Assembly (NCBI GenBank): GCA_029213145.1
Contig: JARGNK010000002.1
Coordinates: 62,001-126,000, forward strand
Source of the DNA: Rubripirellula sp.
GTDB lineage: Bacteria > Planctomycetota > Planctomycetia > Pirellulales > Pirellulaceae
Length of the DNA stretch: 64,000 nt
Direction of reading: 5' to 3'
Below are positions 55,242 through 64,000 of the stretch, in pieces. The notes beneath the pieces are model-generated. The model ran no database searches. It saw nothing but the letters and a program-made list of their open reading frames with translations, and was not told the origin of the DNA. Within the stretch, counting starts at the first letter, position 1. Every line of letters starts with the position of its first letter. Both the position numbers and the translations under genes were made by a program.

Positions 55242-56186
55242 ATGTTATTGATCGCGACTGACGAAGCGGGCTACGGCCCCAAGCTAGGACCACTGGTGAT
55301 TGCTGCCACGGTTTGGCAGGTCCCCGACCACCTAAATCATGATTCGCTGCGGGCAGCCTTCGCCCCGCTCGGTCAGCCAATCAAGCTCGGTGACACGGTG
55401 GTGACGGTCAACGATTCCAAAGCGGTCTATCAGCCCTCCTCTGGATTGGGCGGCTTGCACGCGGCGGTCAGCGCATCCCTTGCTTGGTGCGGCATGGATG
55501 CCGGTGACCTCGAAACCACTCTGGGGGGCTTATGCCCCGAAGATCTGCAGGCGATACGACAAGCCCCCTGGCTTGAGATGGAAAAAAATGTGGCCATGTT
55601 GAGTGTCGATGAGGTCGCGCCTTTGCTAGCCCATTGGCGGTCCAGCGAAGCAGAGCTAATCGATGTCCGAGCCCGAATTATCACAGCCCAAGAATTCAAT
55701 GAGTCTTGCTCAAATGGCTTGAACAAGGCTGACCTGTTATCCCAAACGACGCTCAATCTGGTGCGTGACACTTGGCAACGACATTCAGCAGGGCAACCAC
55801 AAACCGAAGTTTATTGTGATCGCCATGGCGGACGCCGTTACTATGCTGGCGTCCTACAGCATGTGATTCCCGATGCTTGGGTCAACGTCGAATCAGAAAC
55901 GGCTCAAGAAAGTGTTTACTGTTTAACGTTGGACAGCCACAAGCTGAGAGTTCATTTCACCGTCAAAGGAGACTCGTTCACGCCAGTCGCGCTCGCTTCG
56001 ATGCATGCCAAGTACCTTCGTGAGCGCATGATGGAATCCTTGAACCGATATTTTGTCCGCCGCATCGGCGAGTCGTTAAAACCAACCGCCGGCTACCCTG
56101 TCGACGCCGATCGGTTTCTAAACGAAATTACTGCAACAATCGAGCGCGAGCAAATCGATCGATCATCACTTATTCGATCAAGATAA
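55242..56186 (+). CDS. Divergent RNase HII-like protein
   Basis: RNase HII cuts RNA-DNA hybrids and removes misincorporated ribonucleotides. This 314-residue protein keeps the four acidic positions: Asp7/Glu8 in TDEAGYGPKLGP, an Asp near 193 in VYCDRHGG, and an Asp near 243 in TVKGDSFTPVALASMHAKYLRE, the last resembling the KGD...SIxAK-x2-RD region of the family. It differs in length (usual about 200) through an insert of about 90 residues between the first two motifs. Function as an RNase H is inferred from motif order, not proven. It is transcribed alone, divergent from glgX. Confidence 0.75.
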   Translation: MLLIATDEAGYGPKLGPLVIAATVWQVPDHLNHDSLRAAFAPLGQPIKLGDTVVTVNDSKAVYQPSSGLGGLHAAVSASLAWCGMDAGDLETTLGGLCPEDLQAIRQAPWLEMEKNVAMLSVDEVAPLLAHWRSSEAELIDVRARIITAQEFNESCSNGLNKADLLSQTTLNLVRDTWQRHSAGQPQTEVYCDRHGGRRYYAGVLQHVIPDAWVNVESETAQESVYCLTLDSHKLRVHFTVKGDSFTPVALASMHAKYLRERMMESLNRYFVRRIGESLKPTAGYPVDADRFLNEITATIEREQIDRSSLIRSR

Positions 56187-56252
56187 AAAATGCTGCCAAG
56201 CGAATTAAAGTGATCTACAAACGGGCCTCGCTTGCCGGTGCTAAAACGCTAC

Positions 56253-56286
56253 CGGATCGTTCTCAGAGGCGATGCCTCGTGATCCG
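56253..56286. terminator. Hairpin after the RNase HII-like gene
   Basis: CGGATC (56253-56258), GAGGC (56266-56270), loop gat, GCCTC (56274-56278), GATCCG (56281-56286), then TTTCC. It lies 67 bp after the stop at 56186. The two stacked stems and following T-rich bases make an intrinsic terminator plausible, though the T-run is short. Confidence 0.45.
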
Positions 56287-56667
56287 TTTCCTACTCGGCT
56301 GCAGGAGGATTGAATTTTAGTGGGCCCGCTCAGTCTCGCTCATGAACTCTTCCGAGCGAACTGCATGCTCGCATATTGAATTCGTCTTGGCGAACGAGGT
56401 ACGTATATTCATCAATGAATCGAGTGGACTCGGCTCGACCGTCGTCGTTTACTCCGGTGACCCGGTTTTGTTAGCGGAGTCGGCGGCAACGCGATTGTGC
56501 AGTACGCGTTTCAGTGAGTTTGCAAGCCGCACTCGACAAAACGAGCCCCGCCAGCGACTTCCCTGCCCAGTCTTTCCTTGCGAAGAACCTAGAAATCCTT
56601 ACGAAGAACCCAGCAATGCAGCCTCTGCCCGCTGCAGCCTGGATGGTGTTTTCTTTCCGGCTTGCGT
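56287..56667. other. Intergenic region, no gene seen
   Basis: About 380 bp. Open frames at 56342-56792 have no family character. A loose repeat aacctagaaatcc/aacccagcaat lies near 56587-56615. Confidence 0.4.
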
Positions 56668-56859
56668 TCAGGCCTCTCTTCGTCTTGGGCGAGGCGCTTG
56701 ATCGGGATCCATTCCCTGCTCAATCATCGCAATTCTCTCCTGATGCCGAAAGTACATCTTTGCGAGTGCTTGAATGCCCCCCGCCAAAATAGCGACGATG
56801 GCGATCAACGCCCATGGTAATCCAGGGTGAGAAATCAACGCATTCCAATCAACTGCCAT
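56668..56859 (-). CDS. Small membrane protein (DUF6249-like)
   Basis: 63 residues from the ATG at 56859. A single membrane helix (about 14-34, LPWALIAIVAILAGGIQALA) is followed by a basic cytoplasmic tail with RHQERIAMIEQGMDPDQAP. The tail pattern resembles the C-terminus of DUF6249-type small proteins, which have no established role. The frame extends to 57006 but that part reads as non-coding. The mention of DUF6249 is a resemblance, not a search result. Confidence 0.65.
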   Translation of the reverse strand: MAVDWNALISHPGLPWALIAIVAILAGGIQALAKMYFRHQERIAMIEQGMDPDQAPRPRRREA

Positions 56860-57271
56860 GCAAATTGCTCCGATGAAAATTAGCGATACCTGTCTTGATT
56901 CGTCACGGCACTCTATTTCTTGAGGGCGAGGCTCAGGAAATGTGAAAGTAATCCTGTGAGACGCCTTCCTCCTCCTCATGCCATCAGTATCTTTCGCCCG
57001 GCCCAAGCAACTGCGGACTCACTAGCTAGTCGCCGACCTTTCTTGCTGTTGAGACGACAACATCGTCTTCCATTCTTGGGAATCGATTTTTGGTTGGCGA
57101 TCATCTATCGATCAAACGAATCGGACCTGGCGTTGTTCCCAAATCACGGGCTGTTGTTCCCAACTCAGTGTTTGACTCCACATCCTCTGTTAGATTTCGA
57201 ATACCGCACGGTCACCATAACAAAGCGAACCGCTGCAATGCTAAACCACGGCCACGTTTTAGGAACGAAGC
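56860..57271. other. Intergenic region, no gene seen
   Basis: About 410 bp between the small membrane protein and the phosphotransferase, both on the minus strand. No supported gene or clear structure is seen. Confidence 0.4.
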
Positions 57272-58273
57272 TTAAAGCCACAACTTAGCGATCGCCGCCA
57301 TTGCTTTACGCGGTTCAATACCGGCGGTCAGAGGCAGTTGGGCGACACCGAGCAACCGACGTGCAATCTCAATAGCTGCAAATGACCGCACCAAACCGGG
57401 GTCAACGCTAGATCCGCCGGCCGAACGATAGGCTGCGATCACTTCATCGGCTGATTTCTCATCGCCACCACACAGCACGCAATGGGCGGCCAGAATACCG
57501 AGATCAAATTCGCCCGGACCAGCGAAAGTAAATTCCGGATCGATGACTCGCAAACCTGCCTCGGTCCGCAACCACGACCCCGGATAGAAGTCACCATGGA
57601 GCAGATGCTCACCGGCTTGCAGGTATTGCTTTCCCAAGTGTTCGAATTTCGCAACCAGATCAGGCCAGCCACGAATCTGATCTGCCAGGTTTTCCAGCCC
57701 ATCGCAAATCGAATTCAGCGCGACGACCGATGGTGCTGTAAGTGGAATGACGAACATGTGCTGATGATTTAGTTTTCTCAGTTCCAGGCAACCAACCTGT
57801 TCTCGGTCTGCCGCCGACAACGGAATCGCGTGCAGTTCGGCCAACCAGGCTGTGGCCTGCTCAATCGGCATCGCCGAAATTTGTCTTGTCGCGTACAGGT
57901 CGCCGTAATCACTCGCGGGGCCAAGATCTTCCATCGCAATTAAGTGGCGACCTTGATCAGCGGCCAAGATCTGAGGCATCTTGTCCGCCACGGCCGGGTA
58001 TTCGCTGATCAAGCGATAGAAATCCGTTTCTGCCTTACTGCGTTCTACCGGCGCTTGGATTTGCGGATATTTTTCCACCCATGGTCGTGATTGTTTCAAG
58101 ATGATTTTTTGTCGTGTGGTGGCAACACGAACGACCATGTTCATGTTGCCCACTCCGGCGCACTCAGTGCTCATCACGACTTCGCCGAATTCCCACAGTC
58201 CCAGCACTTGCATCGCATCGCGAACAGATTCTTGCTGATCAAAGCTGATCAGCGGGTAGTTAACGGCTTGCAT
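57272..58273 (-). CDS. Phosphotransferase resembling 5-methylthioribose kinase
   Basis: 333 residues of the aminoglycoside-phosphotransferase/choline-kinase fold. Motifs include a nucleotide-side loop GVGNMNMVVRV, Lys in KIILKQSRPWVEKYPQI, the catalytic LLHGDFYPGSWL and the metal-binding VIDPEF. GVGNMNMVVRV and the KQSRPWVEKYP stretch recall MtnK, the kinase of methionine salvage, but no mtnA, mtnB or other salvage gene is nearby, and small substituted-sugar or antibiotic kinases share this fold. Start ATG at 58273. Substrate assignment is uncertain. Confidence 0.8.
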   Translation of the reverse strand: MQAVNYPLISFDQQESVRDAMQVLGLWEFGEVVMSTECAGVGNMNMVVRVATTRQKIILKQSRPWVEKYPQIQAPVERSKAETDFYRLISEYPAVADKMPQILAADQGRHLIAMEDLGPASDYGDLYATRQISAMPIEQATAWLAELHAIPLSAADREQVGCLELRKLNHQHMFVIPLTAPSVVALNSICDGLENLADQIRGWPDLVAKFEHLGKQYLQAGEHLLHGDFYPGSWLRTEAGLRVIDPEFTFAGPGEFDLGILAAHCVLCGGDEKSADEVIAAYRSAGGSSVDPGLVRSFAAIEIARRLLGVAQLPLTAGIEPRKAMAAIAKLWL

Positions 58274-58402
58274 TGGGGACTTTCCGAATGAAGGAAAAAA
58301 GGATCAAACTGACGGTTTTGCAAACAGTGCGGTTTTGTAAAAACAGCTCCAGTAGATGCGAAAACTGTCGGCTAATCGAACCCGCTAACAAGCGGATCGC
58401 GG

Positions 58403-59686
58403 CTAACGCATCGTTCGCCGCTTCCACCGCTTGGCCGCAGCAGCAACCGTCACCTGCCAATGGTCGACCGACTCACCAAAGTCTGCGAGCAATCTGTCGG
58501 CAACGGCGACAACCATCCTGCTGGGGAATAGGTTGGTCCCGTGAACCGCGCCAATCATCGCCCCAAGGACCTGGGCATAAGAATCCGAATCATGTCCAAA
58601 GTCGAGCGTCAAATGCATCGCTGCCAGCGGGTTGAACCGGCAAGCCTTCAGCATTGTCAACGGCACCAGGAGCGTAAAGTGGGCATCCCAGTAATAGACA
58701 GGTTTGCCCTCCTGCTCGAGCAACCGATAAATCGTTGCCGGGTGACCTTCTGCACGTTGGACGATCGAATCTGATAAGTCGATCCAACGATCAAGTTGTC
58801 TCCCTGCATAAGGCACATCACCAAACCGGAACGGATCTGTTTTCAAGCCGTCCAGCATTGCCTGCCATCGTTGCTGGGGCGATGCCGTATTGAGTTTGGG
58901 GTCCAAGGAAGATGCCAACGCGGCGTTCAATGCTGAGCAAATGTCTCGTGCAATCGGCGCATCAAGAAAGTCGATTTCGAATGTTTCCCGGTACGCAATC
59001 TGTGGATCTCCGGGAAACAATCCGGCTAATGGGAGCAAGGCCATCTGGCCACTGCAATTCGAAACACCCGCCCATAGGCGTTCGACCGGATATGCGTTTT
59101 CACGTTCACCCAGCAGCCAACGTGATGCGTAGCGGTATTCTCTCAAACCTTCTTCAACCAACTCAGCCGTGGCTGCCGATGGGGGGCGATCCAAACGGGG
59201 CCTGAACTCTATCAGTTCACGCGCTAAATCACGCGACGTGATCCGGTCCTTGTCACCCGCCAACATCTTTCGCAGTGCCCGCATCACAACGATTTTGTGA
59301 CGAGAATCATCTGTGATAGTCCCCGCTTTTGCTTTCGCCCGCCAAGGACCGTAGGCAGCCGCATCAGGCCGCAGGATTTCATACGAAGCCATCACCAGAG
59401 AATCACTGAGTTGCTTCAGCACGCTGTCATCGAGAACACGTTCCGCATCCCATTTTCGAGCATTTGCCAAGCCACTCTGGCTTTCACTTTGATCGAATTC
59501 GCGAAATTCCACTGGGCCGCCTAGTGCATCACCGATCAGTGAGCCCATCAACATCCCAGCGACACGGTTCACCCCAGAGGCACGGTTCGATTCCGCCGGA
59601 TCTTCTGAACGTGTTGCTGTGGGCAACATCACGCTTCCTGCAGCGCCCGTGATGCTGCTGATGAATTGACGGCGTTGGAATTGCAT
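58403..59686 (-). CDS. ADP-ribosylglycohydrolase-family protein, Tat-exported
   Basis: DraG-type fold, removing ADP-ribose from proteins or small molecules with the help of magnesium ions. About 427 residues from the ATG at 59686. The N-terminus MQFQRRQFISSITGAAG carries a twin-arginine signal, so the protein is probably exported folded. Motifs are GSLIGDALGGPVEF, TDDSRHKI and GHDSDSYAQVLGAMIGA. They match the metal-binding Asp/Thr/Ser positions, with Ser in place of some Thr. The true substrate is unknown. It is separate from the neighbouring genes: the next plus-side gene ends at 59877 on the same strand, 190 bp away. Confidence 0.85.
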   Translation of the reverse strand: MQFQRRQFISSITGAAGSVMLPTATRSEDPAESNRASGVNRVAGMLMGSLIGDALGGPVEFREFDQSESQSGLANARKWDAERVLDDSVLKQLSDSLVMASYEILRPDAAAYGPWRAKAKAGTITDDSRHKIVVMRALRKMLAGDKDRITSRDLARELIEFRPRLDRPPSAATAELVEEGLREYRYASRWLLGERENAYPVERLWAGVSNCSGQMALLPLAGLFPGDPQIAYRETFEIDFLDAPIARDICSALNAALASSLDPKLNTASPQQRWQAMLDGLKTDPFRFGDVPYAGRQLDRWIDLSDSIVQRAEGHPATIYRLLEQEGKPVYYWDAHFTLLVPLTMLKACRFNPLAAMHLTLDFGHDSDSYAQVLGAMIGAVHGTNLFPSRMVVAVADRLLADFGESVDHWQVTVAAAAKRWKRRTMR

Positions 59687-59876
59687 GATCAACCAGATTG
59701 ACTCAATGAAAATGGAAATCCCCAAACCAAAATCACGCAGCCAGATTGCCAAGTCTAATTGGCAGCTAAAATCGCCTCATCGATTTCCGCGCAGCTCGGC
59801 TACATGTTAGCAGCCTAGATGAGGAACTGGGGGTCACATGGATCCTCTCGCATCGGCAGCATGATCCTTATGCGTT

Positions 59877-60431
59877 TCACTTTTGCTTGGGGCGAAAGGC
59901 GACGAGCCGTTTTTCATCGGTGGCCAAGTAAGGGCCATCGATCAGGTCGATACAATAAGGAATTGCCGGAAAGACGGCGTCGAGGCATTGAGCGATCGCT
60001 TTGGGTTTACCGGGTAGATTCACGATCAAAGCGCCACCTCGAATGCCGGCAGTCTGTCGAGACAGAATCGCAGTCGGGACGTATTGCAGTGAAATCTGTC
60101 GCATCAATTCGCCAAAGCCGGGCATCATTTTCTCGCACACCGACTCGGTGGCCTCTGGCGTGACATCCCGTTGGGCCGGACCGGTCCCGCCGGTCGTGAC
60201 CACCAAGCAACAGTGTTCTTCATCGCATAGTTGGACCAGCGTCTGCTCAATGAGTGGTTGATCATCTGAGATCACACGCGTCACTGGTTGCCACGGACTC
60301 GTCAGAACTTCGTTCAGGTAATCTGCGATTGCCGGTCCACCCAAATCTTCATATTCGCCACGACTAGCACGGTCCGAGACGGTCACGATGCCAATCCGCG
60401 CGGTCAGTTTTTTATCGTTTAAGGAACTCAT
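59877..60431 (-). CDS. mog: MogA-type molybdopterin adenylyltransferase
   Basis: Adenylylates molybdopterin in molybdenum cofactor synthesis. 184 residues: [21 protein letters not shown] opening, [36 protein letters not shown]. All are MogA/MoaB-class motifs. The ATG at 60431 overlaps the stop codon of the DUF1501 gene as ATGA. The frame continues upstream to 60824, but there it translates the DUF1501 coding region on the same strand in another frame, so it is not part of the protein. Coupling to a DUF1501 gene is unusual. No other molybdenum gene is present. Confidence 0.92.
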   Translation of the reverse strand: MSSLNDKKLTARIGIVTVSDRASRGEYEDLGGPAIADYLNEVLTSPWQPVTRVISDDQPLIEQTLVQLCDEEHCCLVVTTGGTGPAQRDVTPEATESVCEKMMPGFGELMRQISLQYVPTAILSRQTAGIRGGALIVNLPGKPKAIAQCLDAVFPAIPYCIDLIDGPYLATDEKRLVAFRPKQK

Positions 60432-61891
60432 ACCAGGATCTCTTTTACGACGCGAGCGTTTTCTACACCGGTCAAGCGAGCATCCAAGCCTTGATGTTTG
60501 ACGGTGAAGCGTTCGTGATCGATTCCTAAGGTGTGCAGCACCGTCGCATTCAGATCGTTGATGTGAACCGGATCTTTCACGATGTTGTAGCAGTGCTCGT
60601 CGGTTTCGCCGTAATCGAATCCCTGCTTGAACCCACCGCCGGCAATCCATGTGCTGAAACAACGCCCATGGTGGTCTCGCCCATGGCTTTCCTTGGTTAA
60701 TTTGCCTTGGCTGTAAATGGTGCGTCCGAATTCGCCTCCGAAAATTACCACGGTGTCGTCTAGCATGCCACGTTGCTTGAGATCTTTGACCAACGCAACG
60801 GCTGGTTGATCCACGCTGTCGCAATTCCGTTTCAGTTCTTTGGGCAGATTGCCATGCTGATCCCAGCCGCGATGAAAGAGTTGCACAAACGGAACGCCCC
60901 GCTCGGCTAAGCGACGGGCCAGAATGCAGTTTGCAGCAAAGCTGCCCGGCTTCTTGGCATTCGGGCCATACATGTTGAGTGTCGCCTCGGACTCATCACC
61001 CATATCCATCAGGTTCGGAACAGACGTTTGCATCCGGTACGCCATTTCGTACTGAGCAATCCTGGTTTGAATCTCCGGATCACCGACATCTGCAAATCGC
61101 GTCGCGTTGAGTTCCGCAATACCATCCAGCACTTTGCGACGTAAGCCAGGCGAAACCCCATTCGGGTTCTTCAAATACAGAACGGGCTCGTCACCACTGC
61201 GGAATTGAACACCTTGATGTTTCGAAGGCAAAAAACCGCTCCCCCAAAGTCTGGAAAATAACGCTTGCCCCGGTTTCGCACCGACCGAGATCATCGTGAC
61301 ATAGGCGGGTAAGTTCTCATTTGGACTCCCCAGGCCGTAGCTTAGCCAGGCGCCCATGCTGGGCCGTCCCAATTGCTGGGTACCGGTATTGATATAGGTC
61401 ATTGCCGGATCATGATTCACAGCCTCGGTGTTCATCGTGCGGACAATGGTCATCTCGTCAACGATCGATGCAGTGTTCGGCAACAAGTCTGCGTTGACCC
61501 AGGTCCCACGCTCACCGAATTGTTTGAATTCAAACATCGGTGCAACACAAGGAAACGTCGACTGACCACTCGACATCCCGGTCAGCCGTTGACCGTTACG
61601 AACCGAATCTGGCAATTCAGTCCCGTGCAACTTTCTTAGCCCTGGCTTGTAATCAAACATGTCGATATGACTGGGGCCACCGGCCATAAACAAGTAGATC
61701 ACACGTTTGGCAGTTGCCGGAAGATGTGGTAATCCGGGCAAGCCCCCGCGGGAAATCGAACTGGCAGAGGCACCAGCCTGTTGGTCTGCGTTGAGCAAGG
61801 TGGCCAAGGCAGCCGCGCCGAGGCAACCACGACCCCGCGCCAACAATTGGCGACGCGTCATTTGGCGTTCGAAATCTTCGATTGGATTCAT
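60428..61891 (-). CDS. DUF1501 protein, Tat-exported (second copy)
   Basis: About 487 residues from ATG 61891 ([17 protein letters not shown]), with GAGCTC upstream; ATG 61909 is alternative. The signal has twin arginines ([18 protein letters not shown]). DUF1501 hallmarks are [32 protein letters not shown], and [21 protein letters not shown] near the C-terminus. It is closer to the DUF1553-partnered type than to the copy at 35455. It is the middle gene of the DUF1553-DUF1501-MogA operon: 56 bp from the DUF1553 stop, and its own stop overlaps the MogA start. Confidence 0.92.
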   Translation of the reverse strand: MNPIEDFERQMTRRQLLARGRGCLGAAALATLLNADQQAGASASSISRGGLPGLPHLPATAKRVIYLFMAGGPSHIDMFDYKPGLRKLHGTELPDSVRNGQRLTGMSSGQSTFPCVAPMFEFKQFGERGTWVNADLLPNTASIVDEMTIVRTMNTEAVNHDPAMTYINTGTQQLGRPSMGAWLSYGLGSPNENLPAYVTMISVGAKPGQALFSRLWGSGFLPSKHQGVQFRSGDEPVLYLKNPNGVSPGLRRKVLDGIAELNATRFADVGDPEIQTRIAQYEMAYRMQTSVPNLMDMGDESEATLNMYGPNAKKPGSFAANCILARRLAERGVPFVQLFHRGWDQHGNLPKELKRNCDSVDQPAVALVKDLKQRGMLDDTVVIFGGEFGRTIYSQGKLTKESHGRDHHGRCFSTWIAGGGFKQGFDYGETDEHCYNIVKDPVHINDLNATVLHTLGIDHERFTVKHQGLDARLTGVENARVVKEILV

Positions 61892-61947
61892 CGTGAGCTC
61901 TTTTGACATTGGTAGCGTGTGCAGTGCATCGGTGTGAGATATACGCC

Positions 61948-64000
61948 TCACTCGCGGGTCAAGGTTTCGTCCAGATTCAGCATCGCCTCGGCAACCATCG
62001 TCCAAGCCGCGTGGCGATCGGCTGGTATCGATTCATTTCGTGGCGATTCCCCTACTGCTAACAAGGCTTTGGCCGATTCGCCATCGGCAGCGTATTCAGC
62101 TAAGGCACTATCCAAGATGCGAGTGAAAACCTTGATCTCGCCTGGTTCAGGCCTTCTCGCGGTTACCAATCTGAACCCGTAGGCAATTTGCTGATCTCGA
62201 TCAGTTCCACCCTCGGTCAGCATGCGAGCTGCGAACTGTCTTGCCGCTTCGACAAATTGGGTATCGTTCAGGGTGACCAATGCCTGCAGCGGCGTATTCG
62301 TTCGGTCTCGTTGGATTGCGCATTTTTCTCGCGTGGGAGCATCAAAGATCTGCATGGCTGGCGGTGGTGCAGACCGTTTCCAATAGGTGTAAAGGCTGCG
62401 ACGATACAATTTGTCACCGTGATCCTGTACAAACTTTGGATTTCCCCCCAACCCAACTTCGGCCCACAGTCCGGGTGGTTGGTACGGCTTCACGCCGGGT
62501 CCACCGAACCGATCGACCAGCAGACCGCTAACGTCAAGCGCCATGTCGCGGATAAATTCTCCCTGCAAGCGGAATCGGGGGCCGCGGGCAAGCCAGCGGT
62601 TCTCTGGATCGGCCAGATAGTCATCCGCACCGGCATGCGAAGTTTGTTGATACGTTTGCGACATCACGACTTGCTTGAGCAATCGTTTCACATTCCAGCC
62701 GTTATCGCGAAAATCGACGGCCAGCCAATCCAGCAATTCTGGGTGCGTGGGGAACTCGCCTTGCGCGCCAAAATCTCCGGGCGTCGAGACCAAGCCGACT
62801 CCGAAAAGCATTTGCCAATAGCGATTGACCGCGACCCGCGCGGTCAGCGGATGATCGTCTTGAAACAGCCACTTCGCGAGTCCCAGGCGATTGCGTGGTG
62901 CGTCGGGAGACATCGGTGGCAACACCGGCAAGGTCGCCGGATCAACTTTAATATCGGTTGGTGAATCATAGGCGCCTCTATTGAGTACAAATGTCTCGCG
63001 TGGCTTCGCTTGGTCACCCATCACCATCACCGTCGTCATCGGTTGATTCAATTCCTGAATTTTGGCTTCAAGATCGCTCACCTCTTGCTGCAGTGACTGG
63101 TACTCATCGTGCTGTGTCGTCAAGAAATATCGACGCAGCGAATCACGCTGTGCTTCGGTTCGCTCTCCCTCCGGAATCGACAATAAACCATTGACTGGTA
63201 ATCCCTTTGCTAACTGTTGGATTTCGTTTGCTTCCAAACGCCTTGGGAAAATGTCGATTGAATCGACGACGCCTCGAAGTCGCGCACCGGTATGACGACT
63301 ACCGATCAACAATGTCTTGTCTGTTCGTATGGTTTCGGTCAACCCGTTTTGTTCGATATTCCAATCCCAAATCTCCCCATCAACAAAAATCTTCACTCCG
63401 TCTGCTTTGGAGGAACCATCGTAGGTTGCAATCACATGTTGCCATTGATCGGGTTTCAGCTTCTTTTTGGTGGTGACCTTGATGGCGTTGCCGGGCCACT
63501 GGTGAATGACGTGGACAGATATGGGGCCATCACCGGCAAACAGGTCAAATCCACGATAAGCATTGCCATCATCCATGCGGGCGATCAAAGCCCCGGGGGC
63601 CGCTTTCTTCTGTGGTTTGACCCAACCGCCATAGGAAAAGGAGTCATTTCGTTCGAAGTTTGCCACATCGCCGACGTCGATAAATTGACTGCCATCGAAT
63701 TTCAAGCCCGTATCGAATCGTGTGGCAACCCAATTCGGCTTGCCTTGAATTTTTGCAGATACTGCAGAACTCCCGGCATCGACAATTTGGTCACCTTGCC
63801 CTTCGACCATCGGAAATGAAATCGCACCAGGTTCGATTTTGACGGGATTCGACTCGGATTCAGATTTCAACTTCTTCAGCCAAGCCTGTAGCTCTGGACC
63901 ACAGTCTGATTCGATGCGATTTAATTGGCTCTTCACTTCGTCCAATTGTCTTTGGACAATCGGCATTTCACGCTCTTTTGCCGGGTTAGGAATATCTAGT
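61948..64000 (-). CDS. DUF1553/PSD1 protein with LamG domain, N-terminus cut by the window edge
   Basis: The C-terminal 680 residues of a large planctomycete protein. It is likely incomplete: the frame remains open to the right edge beyond the first internal ATG at 63966, and reads [11 protein letters not shown] before that ATG, so the start is outside the window. The visible part holds a LamG/concanavalin-like domain (about 60-240, [12 protein letters not shown] and GGWVKPQ) and a C-terminal DUF1553/PSD1 region ([44 protein letters not shown]). Such proteins usually carry cytochrome-like and DUF1549 domains at the N-terminus. First gene of the operon that ends with mog. Confidence 0.88.
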   Translation of the reverse strand, partial: LDIPNPAKEREMPIVQRQLDEVKSQLNRIESDCGPELQAWLKKLKSESESNPVKIEPGAISFPMVEGQGDQIVDAGSSAVSAKIQGKPNWVATRFDTGLKFDGSQFIDVGDVANFERNDSFSYGGWVKPQKKAAPGALIARMDDGNAYRGFDLFAGDGPISVHVIHQWPGNAIKVTTKKKLKPDQWQHVIATYDGSSKADGVKIFVDGEIWDWNIEQNGLTETIRTDKTLLIGSRHTGARLRGVVDSIDIFPRRLEANEIQQLAKGLPVNGLLSIPEGERTEAQRDSLRRYFLTTQHDEYQSLQQEVSDLEAKIQELNQPMTTVMVMGDQAKPRETFVLNRGAYDSPTDIKVDPATLPVLPPMSPDAPRNRLGLAKWLFQDDHPLTARVAVNRYWQMLFGVGLVSTPGDFGAQGEFPTHPELLDWLAVDFRDNGWNVKRLLKQVVMSQTYQQTSHAGADDYLADPENRWLARGPRFRLQGEFIRDMALDVSGLLVDRFGGPGVKPYQPPGLWAEVGLGGNPKFVQDHGDKLYRRSLYTYWKRSAPPPAMQIFDAPTREKCAIQRDRTNTPLQALVTLNDTQFVEAARQFAARMLTEGGTDRDQQIAYGFRLVTARRPEPGEIKVFTRILDSALAEYAADGESAKALLAVGESPRNESIPADRHAAWTMVAEAMLNLDETLTRE

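Noticed and set aside
60432-60824. Longer N-terminus for the MogA protein
   Set aside because: It lies in the DUF1501 coding region in another frame, is Arg/His-rich, and the MogA motif begins at the chosen start.

Overview
The window looks like chromosomal DNA of a planctomycete of the Pirellulaceae (Rhodopirellula-like). The inference rests on gene content: DUF1501 with DUF1800, DUF1553 with DUF1501, a Cys-type sulfatase, a PQQ-type propeller, an S46 peptidase, a giant fused double UvrA, many long planctomycete-type hypothetical genes, and loosely packed genes on both strands. No rRNA, tRNA, CRISPR array, prophage or intact transposase was seen.

Layout. 0-9.7 kb: end of a prenyltransferase-like gene, apolipoprotein N-acyltransferase, a Ser/Thr kinase translationally coupled to a PilT-type ATPase, a pair of SPFH proteins and a barrel-like exported protein. 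9.7-22.4 kb: chorismate mutase (aroH), DUF2461, NAD synthetase (nadE), a family 9 glycosyltransferase, S46 dipeptidyl-peptidase, pterin dehydratase, a nuclease-less UvrC-like protein and a PQQ propeller. 22.7-34.8 kb: one compact minus-strand operon of eleven genes. 35-39 kb: DUF1800/DUF1501. 39.5-46 kb: double UvrA. 46.5-52 kb: ParA-type ATPase, sulfatase, hypothetical, larC. 52.3-59.7 kb: ribosomal protein L36, DUF4430 lipoprotein, glgX, RNase HII-like protein, a small membrane protein, a methylthioribose-kinase-like phosphotransferase and a Tat-exported ADP-ribosylglycohydrolase. 59.9-64 kb: DUF1553/LamG, DUF1501 and a MogA-type gene in one operon, running off the right edge.

The main candidate for an undescribed system is the 22.7-34.8 kb operon. 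It begins like a pilGHIJ-chpA chemosensory cluster (response regulator, small acidic protein, CheW, MCP, CheA-REC hybrid) but has no CheR/CheB and a receptor with no external sensor domain. It continues, with start/stop overlaps, into a REC-DUF4388 protein, an FHA coiled-coil protein, another coiled-coil protein and a SUMF1-fold protein. It ends with a zinc-ribbon P-loop GTPase and a protein resembling the GTPase-associated GAP1 N-terminal family. I infer a signalling chain from a chemosensory array to a GTPase effector.

Two kinds of non-coding structure run through the window. One is a 134-bp MITE-like element in three copies (7887, 9350, 51764) with terminal and nested inverted repeats and about 93% identity between two copies. 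The other is a set of about a dozen short minisatellites (9-20 bp units, 2-4 copies), each with its own private sequence. Most lie just outside genes; one contains a gene's stop codon and one encodes a pentapeptide repeat at a signal peptide.

All assignments come from reading the sequence and its translations. No database search was run, and promoter calls were not attempted where nothing clear was visible.
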